64,000 bases of DNA from an uncultured Arachnia sp. (GCA_947493705.1 CANLSH010000014.1:20912-84911); one strand, 5' to 3'; shown: positions 23,647-35,515, numbered from the stretch's first letter. Numbers and translations are program-made. The notes: a model not told the origin generated them from the letters alone.

Positions 23647-24866
23647 GCCCCGAATTCGTTCAGCATTCGCGTGAACCACTTCGGGACGTCGTTGCCACCC
23701 AGCAGGCGCTTGATGAGTGCGTCGCTGCGCTGACTGGTGGTGAGGGACCCATAGCCTTCGATGCCGAGCGCGCCCACGGTCACAGGTACTGGCCCAAGGC
23801 ATATCTTTTCCAGATTCGTAGACGTGGTGCTGGCACCTGGCTCATCGATCCACTGGCGTTCGAGGTGGACGGGGTTGCCCGCCTTGGGAGGCTGTCGGAT
23901 TCCTGCGGGGACGCCCTGTGGCTCGTGCATGCCGCGAGTCAGGATTTGCCCTGCATGCGTGACGCCGGCATCAGACCACGCCATCTCTTCGACACTGAGT
24001 TGGCAGCTCGTTTCTTGGGCGAACCCTCAGCAGGACTCGGACCCCTGCTGGAACGCAAGCTCGACATTCGCTTGGAAAAGGCTCACTCCGCGGACAATTG
24101 GGCAACCCGCCCACTCCCCGAGTCGTGGTTGCACTACGCGGCACTTGACGTGGACTATCTCCTGGAATTGCACGAGATTCTCTCCGACGAATTGGATGCG
24201 ATGGGACGGTTGGAGTGGGCAGAGGAGGAGTTTGCCGCAACGCTGGCGCAATTCCTTGCACCGAGCGTTCCGCGAATTGATCCTTGGCGTCGGCTGACCG
24301 GCATCACGTCCCTGAAGGCTCCCCGACAGCTTGCCGTTGCCCGCGCTCTGTGGACTGAACGCGACACGATCGCCAGGGATCGCGACAGGCCACCCGGGCG
24401 CATCCTCCCCGACCCCGCCATTGTGGACCTCGCTGCCCGGGTTACTGCCAGCGGTCCATTGCCGGGACCGGCTGACATCTCACGGATCAAAGGATTCCAG
24501 CACCGCACAGGCCAGCGGTTCCGGACCAACTGGTTGCGTGCTATCTCAACCGTGGAGTCCTTGACACCGGGAGAGTACCCGCCACGACGTGCGCCCTCCA
24601 ACGGTTTGTCCCACCCGCGGAACTGGGAGCGACACTACCCCGACGCTGCTGAACTGTGGTGGAAGGTGAAGCCGGCCGTCGATGAGCTCGGATGTGACCT
24701 CGCGCTGCAACCCAGCCTCGTTGCCACCCCGGCAATCATCCAACGAGTGGTCTTTGACCACGCCCAGGAGCCCAACTTCGCCGATGCGCTACGTCGTCAT
24801 GGCGCACGTCAGTGGCAGATCGATTTCCTCGCTCCGTTGCTCAACGAGGTGTCCGGCCGCTCCTGA
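23643..24866 (+). CDS. Ribonuclease D family 3'-5' exonuclease with HRDC domain
   Basis: A 407-residue DEDDy exonuclease. Exo I is FDAERA (Asp40, Glu42), exo II includes HAASQDLPCM (Asp101), exo III is YAALDVDYL (Tyr165 with Asp169 four residues on). An HRDC domain follows at about 215-300, then a second HRDC-like C-terminal domain typical of the actinobacterial form. It would trim the 3' ends of stable RNAs. The GTG start overlaps the DUF3000 stop. Its last 26 bp overlap the end of the converging dxs gene. Confidence 0.9.
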   Translation: MSPEFVQHSREPLRDVVATQQALDECVAALTGGEGPIAFDAERAHGHRYWPKAYLFQIRRRGAGTWLIDPLAFEVDGVARLGRLSDSCGDALWLVHAASQDLPCMRDAGIRPRHLFDTELAARFLGEPSAGLGPLLERKLDIRLEKAHSADNWATRPLPESWLHYAALDVDYLLELHEILSDELDAMGRLEWAEEEFAATLAQFLAPSVPRIDPWRRLTGITSLKAPRQLAVARALWTERDTIARDRDRPPGRILPDPAIVDLAARVTASGPLPGPADISRIKGFQHRTGQRFRTNWLRAISTVESLTPGEYPPRRAPSNGLSHPRNWERHYPDAAELWWKVKPAVDELGCDLALQPSLVATPAIIQRVVFDHAQEPNFADALRRHGARQWQIDFLAPLLNEVSGRS

Positions 24867-26787
24867 GCCCGGTGTCTGAGGTCTTTGCTTCTTCGGCGAA
24901 GGCGCCATCCCGGACGATGTGTTCCAGCACTTCACGGGCCACGTCGCGACCAGTGAGGCCCAAATCTTCCAGGACCTCGTCGCGGCTGCCGTGCTGTAGG
25001 AAGGTCTGAGGAACACCAAAGGCGAGAACCGGAGTGGCAACGGCGTCTTTCAAGAGCCGCGAGCGCAGCCTCTCCCCCAGTCCTCCGGCCACCATGTTGT
25101 CCTCGATGCTGACGACGAGGGAGTACCCCTCGCTCAGCTGAACCAACTCGTCGCTGACCGGCACACACCAGAGCGGGTCGGCGACGGTGCAGGAGAAGCC
25201 CTGCTGTTCCAACCGATCTGCGACGTCCATGGCAATGCCCGCGAATTGTCCGTATCCAACAACCAGGACACGTGCCTCTGAATGGGTGTGAAGAATATCC
25301 ACTCTGTCGCGACCCTCACCGCGATGCGAAACGGCCGGTATCTCGTCCGGCAGTCGCTCCTTGGAATAGCGGACCACCGTCGGCCTGTCATCCACCGTGA
25401 CGGCTCGCTCAAGAGCTTCCACCATCCTTGGCTGGTCCCTCGGTGCCGAGATCTCGAGACCGGGCACGAGCCCCAGCAACGACATGTCCCACATACCGTT
25501 GTGGCTGGGGCCATCGGTGCCGGTGATACCTGAGCGGTCCAGCGCAAAGGTCACTCCCTTGTTGTGGAGCGCCGCGTCCATGAGGATTTGGTCGAAAGCC
25601 CGGTTGACGAACGTGGCGTACAGCGCGACCACCGGATGCAAGCCGGCCGCAGCCAGACCGGATGCCGCGACAACGGCATGCTGTTCGGCGATCCCCACGT
25701 CCAGCGTGCGCTCCGGGAAAGCCGCAGCGAAGCGACCAAGCCCCACCGGATGCAGCATGGCGGCCGTGATGGCGACCACATCCTCGCGTCTGTGCCCAAT
25801 CTGCACCATTGCTTCGGCAAAGGCGTCGGTCCATGTGGCCTGGATTGACGCGGACAGGGGTTCGCCCGTGAACTCGTTGATCTTGCCGACCGCGTGGAAT
25901 CGATCCTCCTCGTTCTCCTCGGCGGCCTTGAAACCCTTGCCCTTGCGTGTCATGCAGTGCACGATCACGGGGCCCTCGTACTGTCGGGCCTGTTCCAGAT
26001 GACCGATGACAGCTCCAATGTCGTGGCCGTCAATGGGTCCGACGTACTTGATGCCCAGGTCCGAGAACATGCCCTCTGGCACGAGCACGTCCTTCACACC
26101 CGTCTTGAATCCGTGCAGCAGATCGTAGGCAGGCTGCCCGAAGACGGGAAGACCGGTGACGCGACGCTTGATGAAGCTGAGTGTCTTCTCGTACTTCTTG
26201 TGTGTGCGCAGGCCAGCCAGCTGGTTGGCCAGCCCCCCGACAGTGGGGGTGTAGGACCGTCCGTTGTCATTCACGACGATCACCAGCTTCACGCCCTGGC
26301 GCAGCGCAATGTTGTTCAACGCCTCCCATGCCATGCCACCGGTGAGAGCTCCGTCGCCCACGACAACGACGACGGTACGATCCTCGCCACGCAGTTGGAA
26401 GCCGTGCGCGAGACCGGCACCCCAGGACAGTGACGTGGAGGCATGGGAGTTGGAGACCCAATCGTGTTCGGACTCCGCAGGATCCGGATAACCGGAGAGT
26501 CCTCCGCGTTGTCGCAGTGTGTCGAAACCCCCACATCGACCTGTGAGCATCTTGTGCACATAGCTTTGGTGCCCAGTGTCAAAGATGATCGGATCCCTCG
26601 GGGACGTGAATACCCGGTGCAGTCCAATGGTCAGCTCCACCACACCGAGATTGGGTCCAAGGTGACCACCCGTCCGACTCACCTTCGTCACCAGAAAGGA
26701 TCGAATCTCCTCGGCCAACTCCACGAGCTGAGATCGTGTCAGCGCGCGAAGATCTTGAGGGCTTGAAATCCTGTCCAGCAAGGGCAT
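24841..26787 (-). CDS. dxs: 1-deoxy-D-xylulose-5-phosphate synthase
   Basis: A 648-residue thiamine-diphosphate enzyme that condenses pyruvate and glyceraldehyde-3-phosphate, the first step of the MEP isoprenoid pathway. Visible: RTGGHLGPNLGVVELTIGLH with catalytic His, FDTGHQSYVHK, the ThDP motif GDGALTGGMAWEALN-NDNGRSY (written as two parts), DVGIAEQHAVVAASGLA in the pyrimidine-binding domain, and DRSGITGTDGPSHNGMWD. Length and all domains are complete. It converges on the RNase D gene with a 26-bp overlap of the coding ends. Confidence 0.97.
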   Translation of the reverse strand: MPLLDRISSPQDLRALTRSQLVELAEEIRSFLVTKVSRTGGHLGPNLGVVELTIGLHRVFTSPRDPIIFDTGHQSYVHKMLTGRCGGFDTLRQRGGLSGYPDPAESEHDWVSNSHASTSLSWGAGLAHGFQLRGEDRTVVVVVGDGALTGGMAWEALNNIALRQGVKLVIVVNDNGRSYTPTVGGLANQLAGLRTHKKYEKTLSFIKRRVTGLPVFGQPAYDLLHGFKTGVKDVLVPEGMFSDLGIKYVGPIDGHDIGAVIGHLEQARQYEGPVIVHCMTRKGKGFKAAEENEEDRFHAVGKINEFTGEPLSASIQATWTDAFAEAMVQIGHRREDVVAITAAMLHPVGLGRFAAAFPERTLDVGIAEQHAVVAASGLAAAGLHPVVALYATFVNRAFDQILMDAALHNKGVTFALDRSGITGTDGPSHNGMWDMSLLGLVPGLEISAPRDQPRMVEALERAVTVDDRPTVVRYSKERLPDEIPAVSHRGEGRDRVDILHTHSEARVLVVGYGQFAGIAMDVADRLEQQGFSCTVADPLWCVPVSDELVQLSEGYSLVVSIEDNMVAGGLGERLRSRLLKDAVATPVLAFGVPQTFLQHGSRDEVLEDLGLTGRDVAREVLEHIVRDGAFAEEAKTSDTGLRSGRTPR

Positions 26788-26843
26788 GCAGGCAATGCTA
26801 CTGGGTCATTTCCATGACAGAAGGGAATCACGGCGGAGCGGCG

Positions 26844-27215
26844 TCAAAGTTTGGGGGTGAACCTCACGTCACGCAACGCCTGCTCCACCAATGACACCGC
26901 CCTCACCTGCCGGATCATCCGAGCCTCCTCCGCCTGGAGCACCGCCACCGCAGCGTCCACCGTGGCTGTCTCCACCCAGTCCCCCAGATCCGAACGGGCA
27001 CCAGCAAGGTTGGCCTGGGTGGCCGTCAACTGGCTGGAGGCGAACTGCCGGGCAAAACGCGCCAGCACCACCGGGTGCTTCAACAACACGGGATACCCCC
27101 GGTAGTCGGGAGGACAGCAGTCGAGCAGGAAGGCCGTGGCCGTTCGCACCCAGCCCTGCGATCCCGGGGGCCTCACAACGGCTGGCCAACCCGGCGGCAC
27201 CCACACCCTGATCAT
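26844..27215 (-). CDS. Hypothetical protein, possibly DUF6912-related
   Basis: About 123 residues starting MIRVWVPPGWPAVV, an opening like that of the small actinobacterial family whose members begin M-R-V-x-VP. The rest (TATAFLLDCCPPDYRGYPVLL, then a helical part rich in Ala and Val, ending ALRDVRFTPKL) gives no further motif. ATG 27215 has GAAGAGG just upstream; ATGs at 27233 and 27242 are alternatives. It lies between the acnA terminator and dxs. No function is assigned. Confidence 0.6.
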   Translation of the reverse strand: MIRVWVPPGWPAVVRPPGSQGWVRTATAFLLDCCPPDYRGYPVLLKHPVVLARFARQFASSQLTATQANLAGARSDLGDWVETATVDAAVAVLQAEEARMIRQVRAVSLVEQALRDVRFTPKL

Positions 27216-27305
27216 GGCCTCTTCATCGAACATGTGTTCCATTAGACCCTGAAGCGCAGACAATTCCAAGAGTCGGGAGATTGCGCGAAGTCTCTTGGCA
27301 TACAA

Positions 27306-27345
27306 CATTGCTGCCCCACACCTGGTTGGGTGAGGGGCAGCAATG
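27306..27345. terminator. Terminator hairpin downstream of acnA
   Basis: Perfect 12-bp stem CATTGCTGCCCC/GGGGCAGCAATG around a 16-nt loop that can add a CACC/GGGTG inner stem. It starts 19 bp after the acnA stop on the minus strand. No long T run follows. Confidence 0.8.
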
Positions 27346-27363
27346 TCACTGAGAGGGTCGCTG

Positions 27364-30198
<2,835 letters not shown>

Positions 30199-30228
30199 CG
30201 ACTCTCCTAGTCCCTCACCGATTATTTC

Positions 30229-30242
30229 TCTTGATATCAAGA
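30229..30242. promoter_or_regulatory. Perfect 14-bp palindrome upstream of acnA
   Basis: TCTTGATATCAAGA reads the same on both strands and is followed by a second GATATC (30241-30246). It lies in the acnA promoter area, so it is a candidate operator for a dimeric repressor of aconitase. The protein is not known from this window. Confidence 0.5.
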
Positions 30243-30323
30243 TATCACGCGGGGTGTCTTCGTCCCCGCCGGCTGTTCGTCCCCGAGTCTAGGCCCGCCG
30301 GGCTTCTCGGGAGAGGGGGAGGC

Positions 30324-31490
30324 TCAGGAGGGAACCGAATCTTTCATCGGACGCAGGATTGCCACACACTCGACGTGATGCGTCATGGGAAAGAGATCGA
30401 AGGCGTCGATGGAATGTGGTGCATAACCAGCGGTGGAGAATGTGGCCAGATCACGGGCGAGTGCCGATGGATCACACGCGACATATGCGACGCCTCGTGG
30501 CTCCAACGCCACGATGCGCTCCACCACCTTGGTACCCGCTCCCTTCCGAGGAGGGTCCAGCACGACGAGGTCGGCCCTGCGCGGCAGCGAATGCAATTGC
30601 ACCTCCATCGAACCCGCAATGAAGCGAGCCCCGGGCACGTTTCGACGCGCATGGGCGATGGCGCTGCGAGAACCTTCAATTCCCAACACATCGCAGCCAA
30701 GCCCATCAAGAACTGAGGCAAAAAGCCCAACACCGCAGTAGAGATCCAGTGCGCTTTCCCCGGGCTGCGGGTCCAATCCCTGCAACACCGCAGCAGTAAG
30801 AACTTCGGCAGCGCGGGGATGCACCTGCCAGAATCCGTCGGCATCCACTTCGAACTGCTTGCCGGCGACACGTTGTTGAACCACTTTGGTGCCGCGCACC
30901 ACCCTGTCGTCCGCCAGAATCGTTGTCCCGTCCTCGGCGAGCACCACCTGTAGTTCGGACGCACCACGAGAAAGGTCGGTCAGATCCGCAACGTCCGGCC
31001 CGGGTGCCGCCACGATGCAGCCCTGCGCGGGTAGCGGAACCACCGTGTTCGAACGACGGGCTCTGAGCCCTACCCTGCCCTCCTCATCTACGGCGTAGCG
31101 CACACGGCTACGCCAGCCCAGCATGGGAGCAACTTCCTGGACATGCCCCTCCCATGTGATCCCCGCCAGCCGGGACAATTGCTCGGCCACCACTGCCGTT
31201 TTCAGATCGCGTTGCACAGCGGGCGAGGCGTGTTGCCAGTCGCATCCACCGCACTGATCAGCGATGGGACACGGCGGCACCACGCGGCCCGGCGCTGGCT
31301 CCAGTACCTCAACGACGCGGCCTCGGTCGAACTTTCTGGTCTCCTGGGTGATCTCCACCGAGACCACCTCACCTGGAAGACCCCCGGTGACAAACACCAC
31401 TTTCTCCCCCACCCGACCCACCACCGTGCCACCGTGCGCCACGCGTAGAAGCGAAACGATGGGCCGGGAAGCTTCGAAGGGTGTGGTCAT
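30324..31490 (-). CDS. 23S rRNA/tRNA (uracil-C5) methyltransferase, TrmA/RlmD type
   Basis: A 388-residue RNA uridine-5 methyltransferase. A TRAM domain occupies about residues 5-62 (VAHGGTVVGRVGEKVVFVTGGLPGE in pieces), the 4Fe-4S ligands are Cys74, Cys80 and Cys83 in CPIADQCGGCDWQH, the SAM motif is LDLYCGVGLFASVL, the DPPRKG loop is present, and the catalytic Cys sits in YVACDPSALARDL with the final HHVECVAIL Glu. Which uridine is modified is not predictable. ATG 31490 lies 7 nt after a TACCGT hexamer. Divergent from the trkA pair. Confidence 0.9.
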   Translation of the reverse strand: MTTPFEASRPIVSLLRVAHGGTVVGRVGEKVVFVTGGLPGEVVSVEITQETRKFDRGRVVEVLEPAPGRVVPPCPIADQCGGCDWQHASPAVQRDLKTAVVAEQLSRLAGITWEGHVQEVAPMLGWRSRVRYAVDEEGRVGLRARRSNTVVPLPAQGCIVAAPGPDVADLTDLSRGASELQVVLAEDGTTILADDRVVRGTKVVQQRVAGKQFEVDADGFWQVHPRAAEVLTAAVLQGLDPQPGESALDLYCGVGLFASVLDGLGCDVLGIEGSRSAIAHARRNVPGARFIAGSMEVQLHSLPRRADLVVLDPPRKGAGTKVVERIVALEPRGVAYVACDPSALARDLATFSTAGYAPHSIDAFDLFPMTHHVECVAILRPMKDSVPS

Positions 31491-31628
31491 ACACCACACG
31501 GTAGCCGTCTGATTCCCACAGAATCTCGCGGTGGGAGGCTTGCCTCGTTGTGGGTTGCGTGCGGTAGCGTCAGCAGTGTTGATTGTTCGCCTCTGGGCCA
31601 ACAGCCCCGGACCATCAGGAGGCTTCGC

Positions 31629-32312
31629 GTGCACATCGTCATCATGGGCTGCGGTCGTGTGGGCTCAATGCTTGCCCGCGGCTTGGAGAAGCGCGGTCAC
31701 AGCGTCGCTGTCGTGGACGCCAACGCCGAAGCCTTTCGTCGGCTCGGCAACGATTTCCAGGGCACCACCGTCAAGGGCGTCGGTTTTGATCGCGAAGTGT
31801 TGGAGCGGGCGGGAATTCGTCAGGCCGACGGCTTCGCGGCGGTCTCCAGCGGGGACAATTCAAACATTCTTGCCGCCCGCGTCGTGAGCGAGGGCTACCA
31901 CGTGGACAACGTTGTTGCTCGCATCTATGACCAGGGACGTGCCGCCGTCTACGAACGGCTCGGCATCAACACAGTCGCCACCGTTCGGTGGACGGTGGGT
32001 CAGGTCATGCGCCGCCTGTTGCCCGAAGGCAGCGAGCCAGTGTGGCGGGATTCATCGGGAAACGTCCATCTGCTGCAGGTTTTCGTCAACAACGAGTGGG
32101 TGGGGCGTCGTATCCGCGACCTGTCCACAGCAGCCCGGGCGCCCATTCCATTCCTGGTGCGATTGGGCAAGGGCATGGTCCCTGATGCAGAGACCGTGTT
32201 CCAGGATGGCGACATGATTTACGTGGGATGTGACACGGAGCGGACATCGGACATCGAAACCCTGTTCTCCGCTCCTCCCAGCAAGCATGCTGTGCCCACG
32301 GCCAGGCATTAG
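31629..32312 (+). CDS. trkA: Trk/Ktr potassium transport NAD-binding subunit (TrkA), first copy
   Basis: A 227-residue RCK protein that gates potassium uptake through a membrane partner. It begins VHIVIMGCGRVGSMLARGLEKRGH, the dinucleotide-binding Gly motif, followed by VDANAEAFRRL (ribose-binding Asp) and a TrkA_C domain near residues 140-220 (VQVFVNNEWVGRRIRDL-like, read as LLQVFVNNEWVGRRIRDL). GTG 31629 is the start because CAGGAGG precedes it by 8 nt. The second copy follows 14 bp later, as ceoB-ceoC in mycobacteria. No Trk membrane subunit is in the window. Confidence 0.9.
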   Translation: MHIVIMGCGRVGSMLARGLEKRGHSVAVVDANAEAFRRLGNDFQGTTVKGVGFDREVLERAGIRQADGFAAVSSGDNSNILAARVVSEGYHVDNVVARIYDQGRAAVYERLGINTVATVRWTVGQVMRRLLPEGSEPVWRDSSGNVHLLQVFVNNEWVGRRIRDLSTAARAPIPFLVRLGKGMVPDAETVFQDGDMIYVGCDTERTSDIETLFSAPPSKHAVPTARH

Positions 32313-32326
32313 GAGAGGACTCACAG

Positions 32327-33001
32327 ATGCGCGTCGCCATTGCGGGTGCTGGCAACGTCGGGCGTTCCATCGCCCGGGAACTCATTGCCAATGGGCACCA
32401 AGTGCTCCTGATTGAGCGGGATCCCAACTCCATCAAACCGGACACGGTCCCGGGAGCCGAATGGTTCCAGGCGGATGCCTGCGAGTTGCAGACGTTGGAG
32501 GAGACGGAGCTCGAGAACTGTGACGTCAGCATCGCGGCCACCGGCGATGACAAGGCAAATCTGGTGCACTCACTTCTTGCGAAGACGGAGTTCGGCGTGC
32601 CCCGCACCGTCGGGCGGGTGAACCATCCGGGCAACGAATGGATGTTTGATGATGTGTGGGGCGTCGACGTGGCGGTCTCCACCCCCCGCATCATGTCTGC
32701 GCTCGTGGAGGAGGCCGTCGCCACGGGAGATCTGGTACGCCTGTTCACCTTCACCAAATCCACCACGAACCTGTCCGAACTGCGGTTGCCGGCCGATTCC
32801 CCACACGTGGGTCGTCAGGTGCGTGACCTGGTCATGCCGGCCGAAGCAGTTCTGGTGTCCATCATCCGTGACGGTGTCCCCGTGGTCCCAGACCCTGACG
32901 CAGTCCTGGGAGCTGATAACGAGCTGCTGTTCGTGGTCAGCCAGAATGCCGAATCCAAGCTGGCAGCGATGTTCACCCCCGAAGATCCTGATCAGGACTG
33001 A
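32327..33001 (+). CDS. trkA: Trk/Ktr potassium transport NAD-binding subunit (TrkA), second copy
   Basis: A 224-residue paralogue of the preceding protein: MRVAIAGAGNVGRSIARELIANGH, then IERDPNSI, a VGRVNHPGNEWMF block, and a TrkA_C part (LSELRLPADSPHVGRQVRDL to NELLFVVSQ). The two subunits probably form a hetero-octameric or tetrameric RCK ring. AGGAGAGGACTCACAG precedes the ATG. It ends just before the converging OB-fold gene. Confidence 0.9.
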   Translation: MRVAIAGAGNVGRSIARELIANGHQVLLIERDPNSIKPDTVPGAEWFQADACELQTLEETELENCDVSIAATGDDKANLVHSLLAKTEFGVPRTVGRVNHPGNEWMFDDVWGVDVAVSTPRIMSALVEEAVATGDLVRLFTFTKSTTNLSELRLPADSPHVGRQVRDLVMPAEAVLVSIIRDGVPVVPDPDAVLGADNELLFVVSQNAESKLAAMFTPEDPDQD

Positions 33002-33026
33002 CCAGAAGCAACGGAATTCTGGCAAA

Positions 33027-33395
33027 TCAGTTCAGGATCTCGAATTCCGGGTTGAAGATGACCTGACGGCCTTCCTCCTCGCTCAGCCGGCCCGTCACGA
33101 GCAAATCCCTGCCCGGCGTCACGCATTCGATACGACGCCGCCCCATCCAGACGAGGTTGACGCTGCCAGTGCCGTCTTCGAGGACCGCTTCCAACCCGGG
33201 GGTGGTGGAGTCCGTCACCGAAGTCACCGTTCCGCTCACCGTCACCTTCTGGCGCACATGGCACTGGCTCAGTGGAGTCGCCCCGGCCGCCCGGGCCGCT
33301 TCCGCCCGGTCCTGCGCCTCCTGCTGCTCAGGACTCGAGAACATCCGTCGGAGCCGATCCCCCAACGAAGTCCGACGAGGCTCCTGCCCGGTCAT
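33027..33395 (-). CDS. OB-fold nucleic acid binding domain protein
   Basis: A 122-residue protein with a charged N-terminus (RRTSLGDRLRRMFSSPEQQEAQDRAEAARA) and an OB-fold from about residue 50 (KVTVSGTVTSVTDSTTPGLEAVLEDGTGSVNLVWMGR in pieces, ending RDLLVTGRLSEEEGRQVIFNPEFEIL). This resembles the tRNA_anti-like OB protein encoded downstream of DUF3710 in mycobacteria. Its ligand is unknown. The ATG overlaps the DUF3710 stop by 4 bp; it is the last gene of the DUF3093-dut-DUF3710 operon. Confidence 0.85.
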   Translation of the reverse strand: MTGQEPRRTSLGDRLRRMFSSPEQQEAQDRAEAARAAGATPLSQCHVRQKVTVSGTVTSVTDSTTPGLEAVLEDGTGSVNLVWMGRRRIECVTPGRDLLVTGRLSEEEGRQVIFNPEFEILN

Positions 33396-34153
33396 TGCTC
33401 GTCCACTTGCGACTCGTCTGGCTGTGACCCGTCCGCTTGCTTCTCGTTCAGCTGCGGCACGTCCATCGTCAGAACGCTTCCGGGGACTGCTGGCTGCTGC
33501 CCTCGGCGCACCACGAGGTTGCTGTAGAACTCCCACAGGGCATTGTCAGCCTCCTCGTTGTCCGGTTCCAGCGCAGCTTTCCCCATGACAACGCCACGCA
33601 GGATCCATCCGGGGCCACCGACCAGCCATGTGCGGGACAGATGTGTGGCTGCTTTGCCCTCGGGAGTGGTGACGGGCAGACGGCGACGCAACTCGGCGCC
33701 AAATGGGCCCTCGACCATCTGCACCTTCCCCTTGGCCTCGGCGGTCGCCCGGATGATTTCGCCGCGGATCTCAGAGACCATGGACGCACGCGTGGGGCCT
33801 GCGAAGACGGCCACCTCCATGGCAGAGACGCCATCGGAGATCAGCAGTGCCTGCACCTTCTCCTTGGCCTTGTCCACTTGTAGCTGCAGATTCATTTTAT
33901 CGAACGGGGTGATGATGAGGGTCCCGAGATCGAGGCGCTTGACGTCGTCGGCATCCAGATCCACCTCTTCGATGTCGTAGGGACCTTCTTCGCGAGCAAA
34001 CGCCGCATCCCAGGCGTCCCACTGCAGCGTCTCGTCTGTATCGTCGGCAACCGGAGCTGAAAGCTCATCCCTTTCGGAGGGGTTCTCAGCGTTCTGCTCC
34101 GCTGTGGTGTCCTCGGCGTTGAGGTCGCCGCCCTTCGAGCGTCCCAGATCCAC
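33392..34153 (-). CDS. DUF3710 family protein
   Basis: A 253-residue protein: an acidic N-terminal tail of about 70 residues, then the conserved domain with RLDLGTLIITPFDKMNLQLQVD, VFAGPTRASMVSEIRGEI, VQMVEGPFGAELRRRLPV, and RTWLVGGPGWILRGVVMGKA, all typical of DUF3710. The C-terminus is a Gln/Asp-rich tail. Function unknown. GTG 34153 is used, with GAAAGG upstream; the longer open frame would overlap dut. It lies 13 bp after dut, a linkage conserved in actinobacteria. Confidence 0.87.
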   Translation of the reverse strand: MDLGRSKGGDLNAEDTTAEQNAENPSERDELSAPVADDTDETLQWDAWDAAFAREEGPYDIEEVDLDADDVKRLDLGTLIITPFDKMNLQLQVDKAKEKVQALLISDGVSAMEVAVFAGPTRASMVSEIRGEIIRATAEAKGKVQMVEGPFGAELRRRLPVTTPEGKAATHLSRTWLVGGPGWILRGVVMGKAALEPDNEEADNALWEFYSNLVVRRGQQPAVPGSVLTMDVPQLNEKQADGSQPDESQVDEQ

Positions 34154-34166
34154 GGTGCAGCCTTTC

Positions 34167-34634
34167 TCAGTTGATTGTGGGCGCGGAGTTCCCCACGCCC
34201 GTAGAACCATAACCACCGTAACCGCGTTCCGTCTCATCCAGCGTTTCCACGGCTCGGAAGTGTGCAGCAATGTATGGCAGCACGACGAGTTGGGCCACCC
34301 GATCGCCCGCTGCCAAAGTGATTCGCGCGGTGCTGTCGTGATTGATCAGACACACGCGGATCTCGCCCCTGTAGCCGGAGTCAATGACACCCGGAGCATT
34401 GACGATGCCCAGTCCGAGCCGCGCGGCCAGCCCGGAGCGCGGCGTGACAAGACCAACGGTGCCTGGAGGCAGAGCCACGGAGACGCCCGTACCCACGAGC
34501 ATTCGCTCCCCCGGTGCAAGACTGACATCAGTGACGCAGCGCAGGTCGGCTCCGGCATCTCCGGGACGGGCGTAGCGAGGAAGGTGTCCTTCCACCGCAA
34601 CAACCGCGTCAACGCTCATGTCATCAACGCTCAT
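34167..34634 (-). CDS. dut: dUTP diphosphatase
   Basis: A 155-residue trimeric dUTPase that turns dUTP into dUMP and keeps uracil out of DNA. All five motifs are present: PGDAGADLR, PRSGLAARLG, GVIDSGYRGEI, GDRVAQLVVLP and the C-terminal ERGYGGYGSTG. The start is repeated (MSVDDMSVDA), so ATG 34619 is an alternative. The ATG at 34634 overlaps the DUF3093 stop by 4 bp. Confidence 0.96.
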   Translation of the reverse strand: MSVDDMSVDAVVAVEGHLPRYARPGDAGADLRCVTDVSLAPGERMLVGTGVSVALPPGTVGLVTPRSGLAARLGLGIVNAPGVIDSGYRGEIRVCLINHDSTARITLAAGDRVAQLVVLPYIAAHFRAVETLDETERGYGGYGSTGVGNSAPTIN

Positions 34635-35083
34635 GGTGTGGCCCCGGTGATGCCATGGATGGCTTCGGCCAGCCTGTCCGCCCTGCGACTGCTCACGAGC
34701 CAGTGCGCATGCGGATCCGCCGCATCCGCAATCCGGACTCGCACGAGCTCACCGATGTAGGGACGGGTGAGCAGCAAATCGCTCGTGTCGGCGCCAGCGG
34801 AGAGCGCATGGGTGCTGGTGGCCCGATCCAGCTTTTCGGCGTCTCCGATCCACTTTCCTGCAATGGCATTGCGTCCCACCCTCAACACGCCATCGGAAAC
34901 GACGATGGCGGTGTGGCCGTAGGAGAAGATCACCAGAGCCACCGCGAGTGCGAACAGTCCCAACACGATGAATCCAGCGACCGGCGGAACGTAGGCGAGG
35001 ACCGCGACAGCGGCCGTCGCCACGAGTAGCAGGGCAATCAACCACCACCACAACGGCACCCACAACCGCTCCATATAGGTCAT
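34631..35083 (-). CDS. DUF3093 family membrane protein
   Basis: A 150-residue protein with two membrane segments at about residues 8-30 and 35-55 and a C-terminal soluble domain (LRVGRNAIAGKWIGDAEKLD, LTRPYIGELVRVRIADAADPHAHWLVSSRR) characteristic of DUF3093. Function unknown. It is first in the operon with dut, and in mycobacteria the same neighbours occur. Divergent from the DUF4235 gene, with about 70 bp between them for both promoters. Confidence 0.88.
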   Translation of the reverse strand: MTYMERLWVPLWWWLIALLLVATAAVAVLAYVPPVAGFIVLGLFALAVALVIFSYGHTAIVVSDGVLRVGRNAIAGKWIGDAEKLDRATSTHALSAGADTSDLLLTRPYIGELVRVRIADAADPHAHWLVSSRRADRLAEAIHGITGATP

Positions 35084-35153
35084 GATCCCAATCTAGCCCT
35101 GCTCATTGGGCATAATGAAAAGCATCTACTGAAGGATTGGGAGGGCCAGGCCA

Positions 35154-35453
35154 ATGGGCATGACTGAGAAGGTGCTGTGGAAGGTGTACGCGGGGGTTCT
35201 GGGGGCAGCGTCGACGTTGATCGCCCAGAAGCTCGTCACGAAAGTCTGGGAAATGAGCACCGGGGACGAGCCGCCAGATCCCAATGACCCCGACACCCCC
35301 TTGACGAAGGCTCTCATCTGGGCAACGGCGAGTGGTTTGGGTGTGGGGATCTCTCAGCTCGCCATGAATCGATTCATGCAGAAACGATGGCTGAACAACG
35401 TGGGCCACAAGGCGCCGTCGAAGCAGAAGAACAAGATCGTCATCTCCAAGTGA
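35154..35453 (+). CDS. DUF4235 family membrane protein
   Basis: A 99-residue protein matching DUF4235: KVLWKVYAGVLGAASTLIAQKLVTKVWEMSTGDEPPD... and KALIWATASGLGVGISQLAMNRFMQKRW. Two membrane helices flank an acidic, proline-rich loop; the tail is basic. Function unknown. It may start at the ATG at 35154 or 35160. A strong terminator follows its stop. Confidence 0.87.
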   Translation: MGMTEKVLWKVYAGVLGAASTLIAQKLVTKVWEMSTGDEPPDPNDPDTPLTKALIWATASGLGVGISQLAMNRFMQKRWLNNVGHKAPSKQKNKIVISK

Positions 35454-35459
35454 CGCCAG

Positions 35460-35497
35460 GAGGGGCAGGAGTGGGATCCAACCCGCTCCTGCCCCTC
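35460..35497. terminator. Bidirectional terminator between DUF4235 and DUF4193 genes
   Basis: GAGGGGCAGGAG/CTCCTGCCCCTC, a perfect 12-bp stem with a GGG/CCC extension in the loop, located between two converging genes. Confidence 0.85.
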
Positions 35498-35515
35498 TCC
35501 GCGTGCCCCAGAGCG

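Noticed and set aside
31481..31499. GTGTGGT/ACCACAC inverted repeat over the RNA methyltransferase start
   Set aside because: Short arms and it includes the start codon; too weak to call an operator without conservation.
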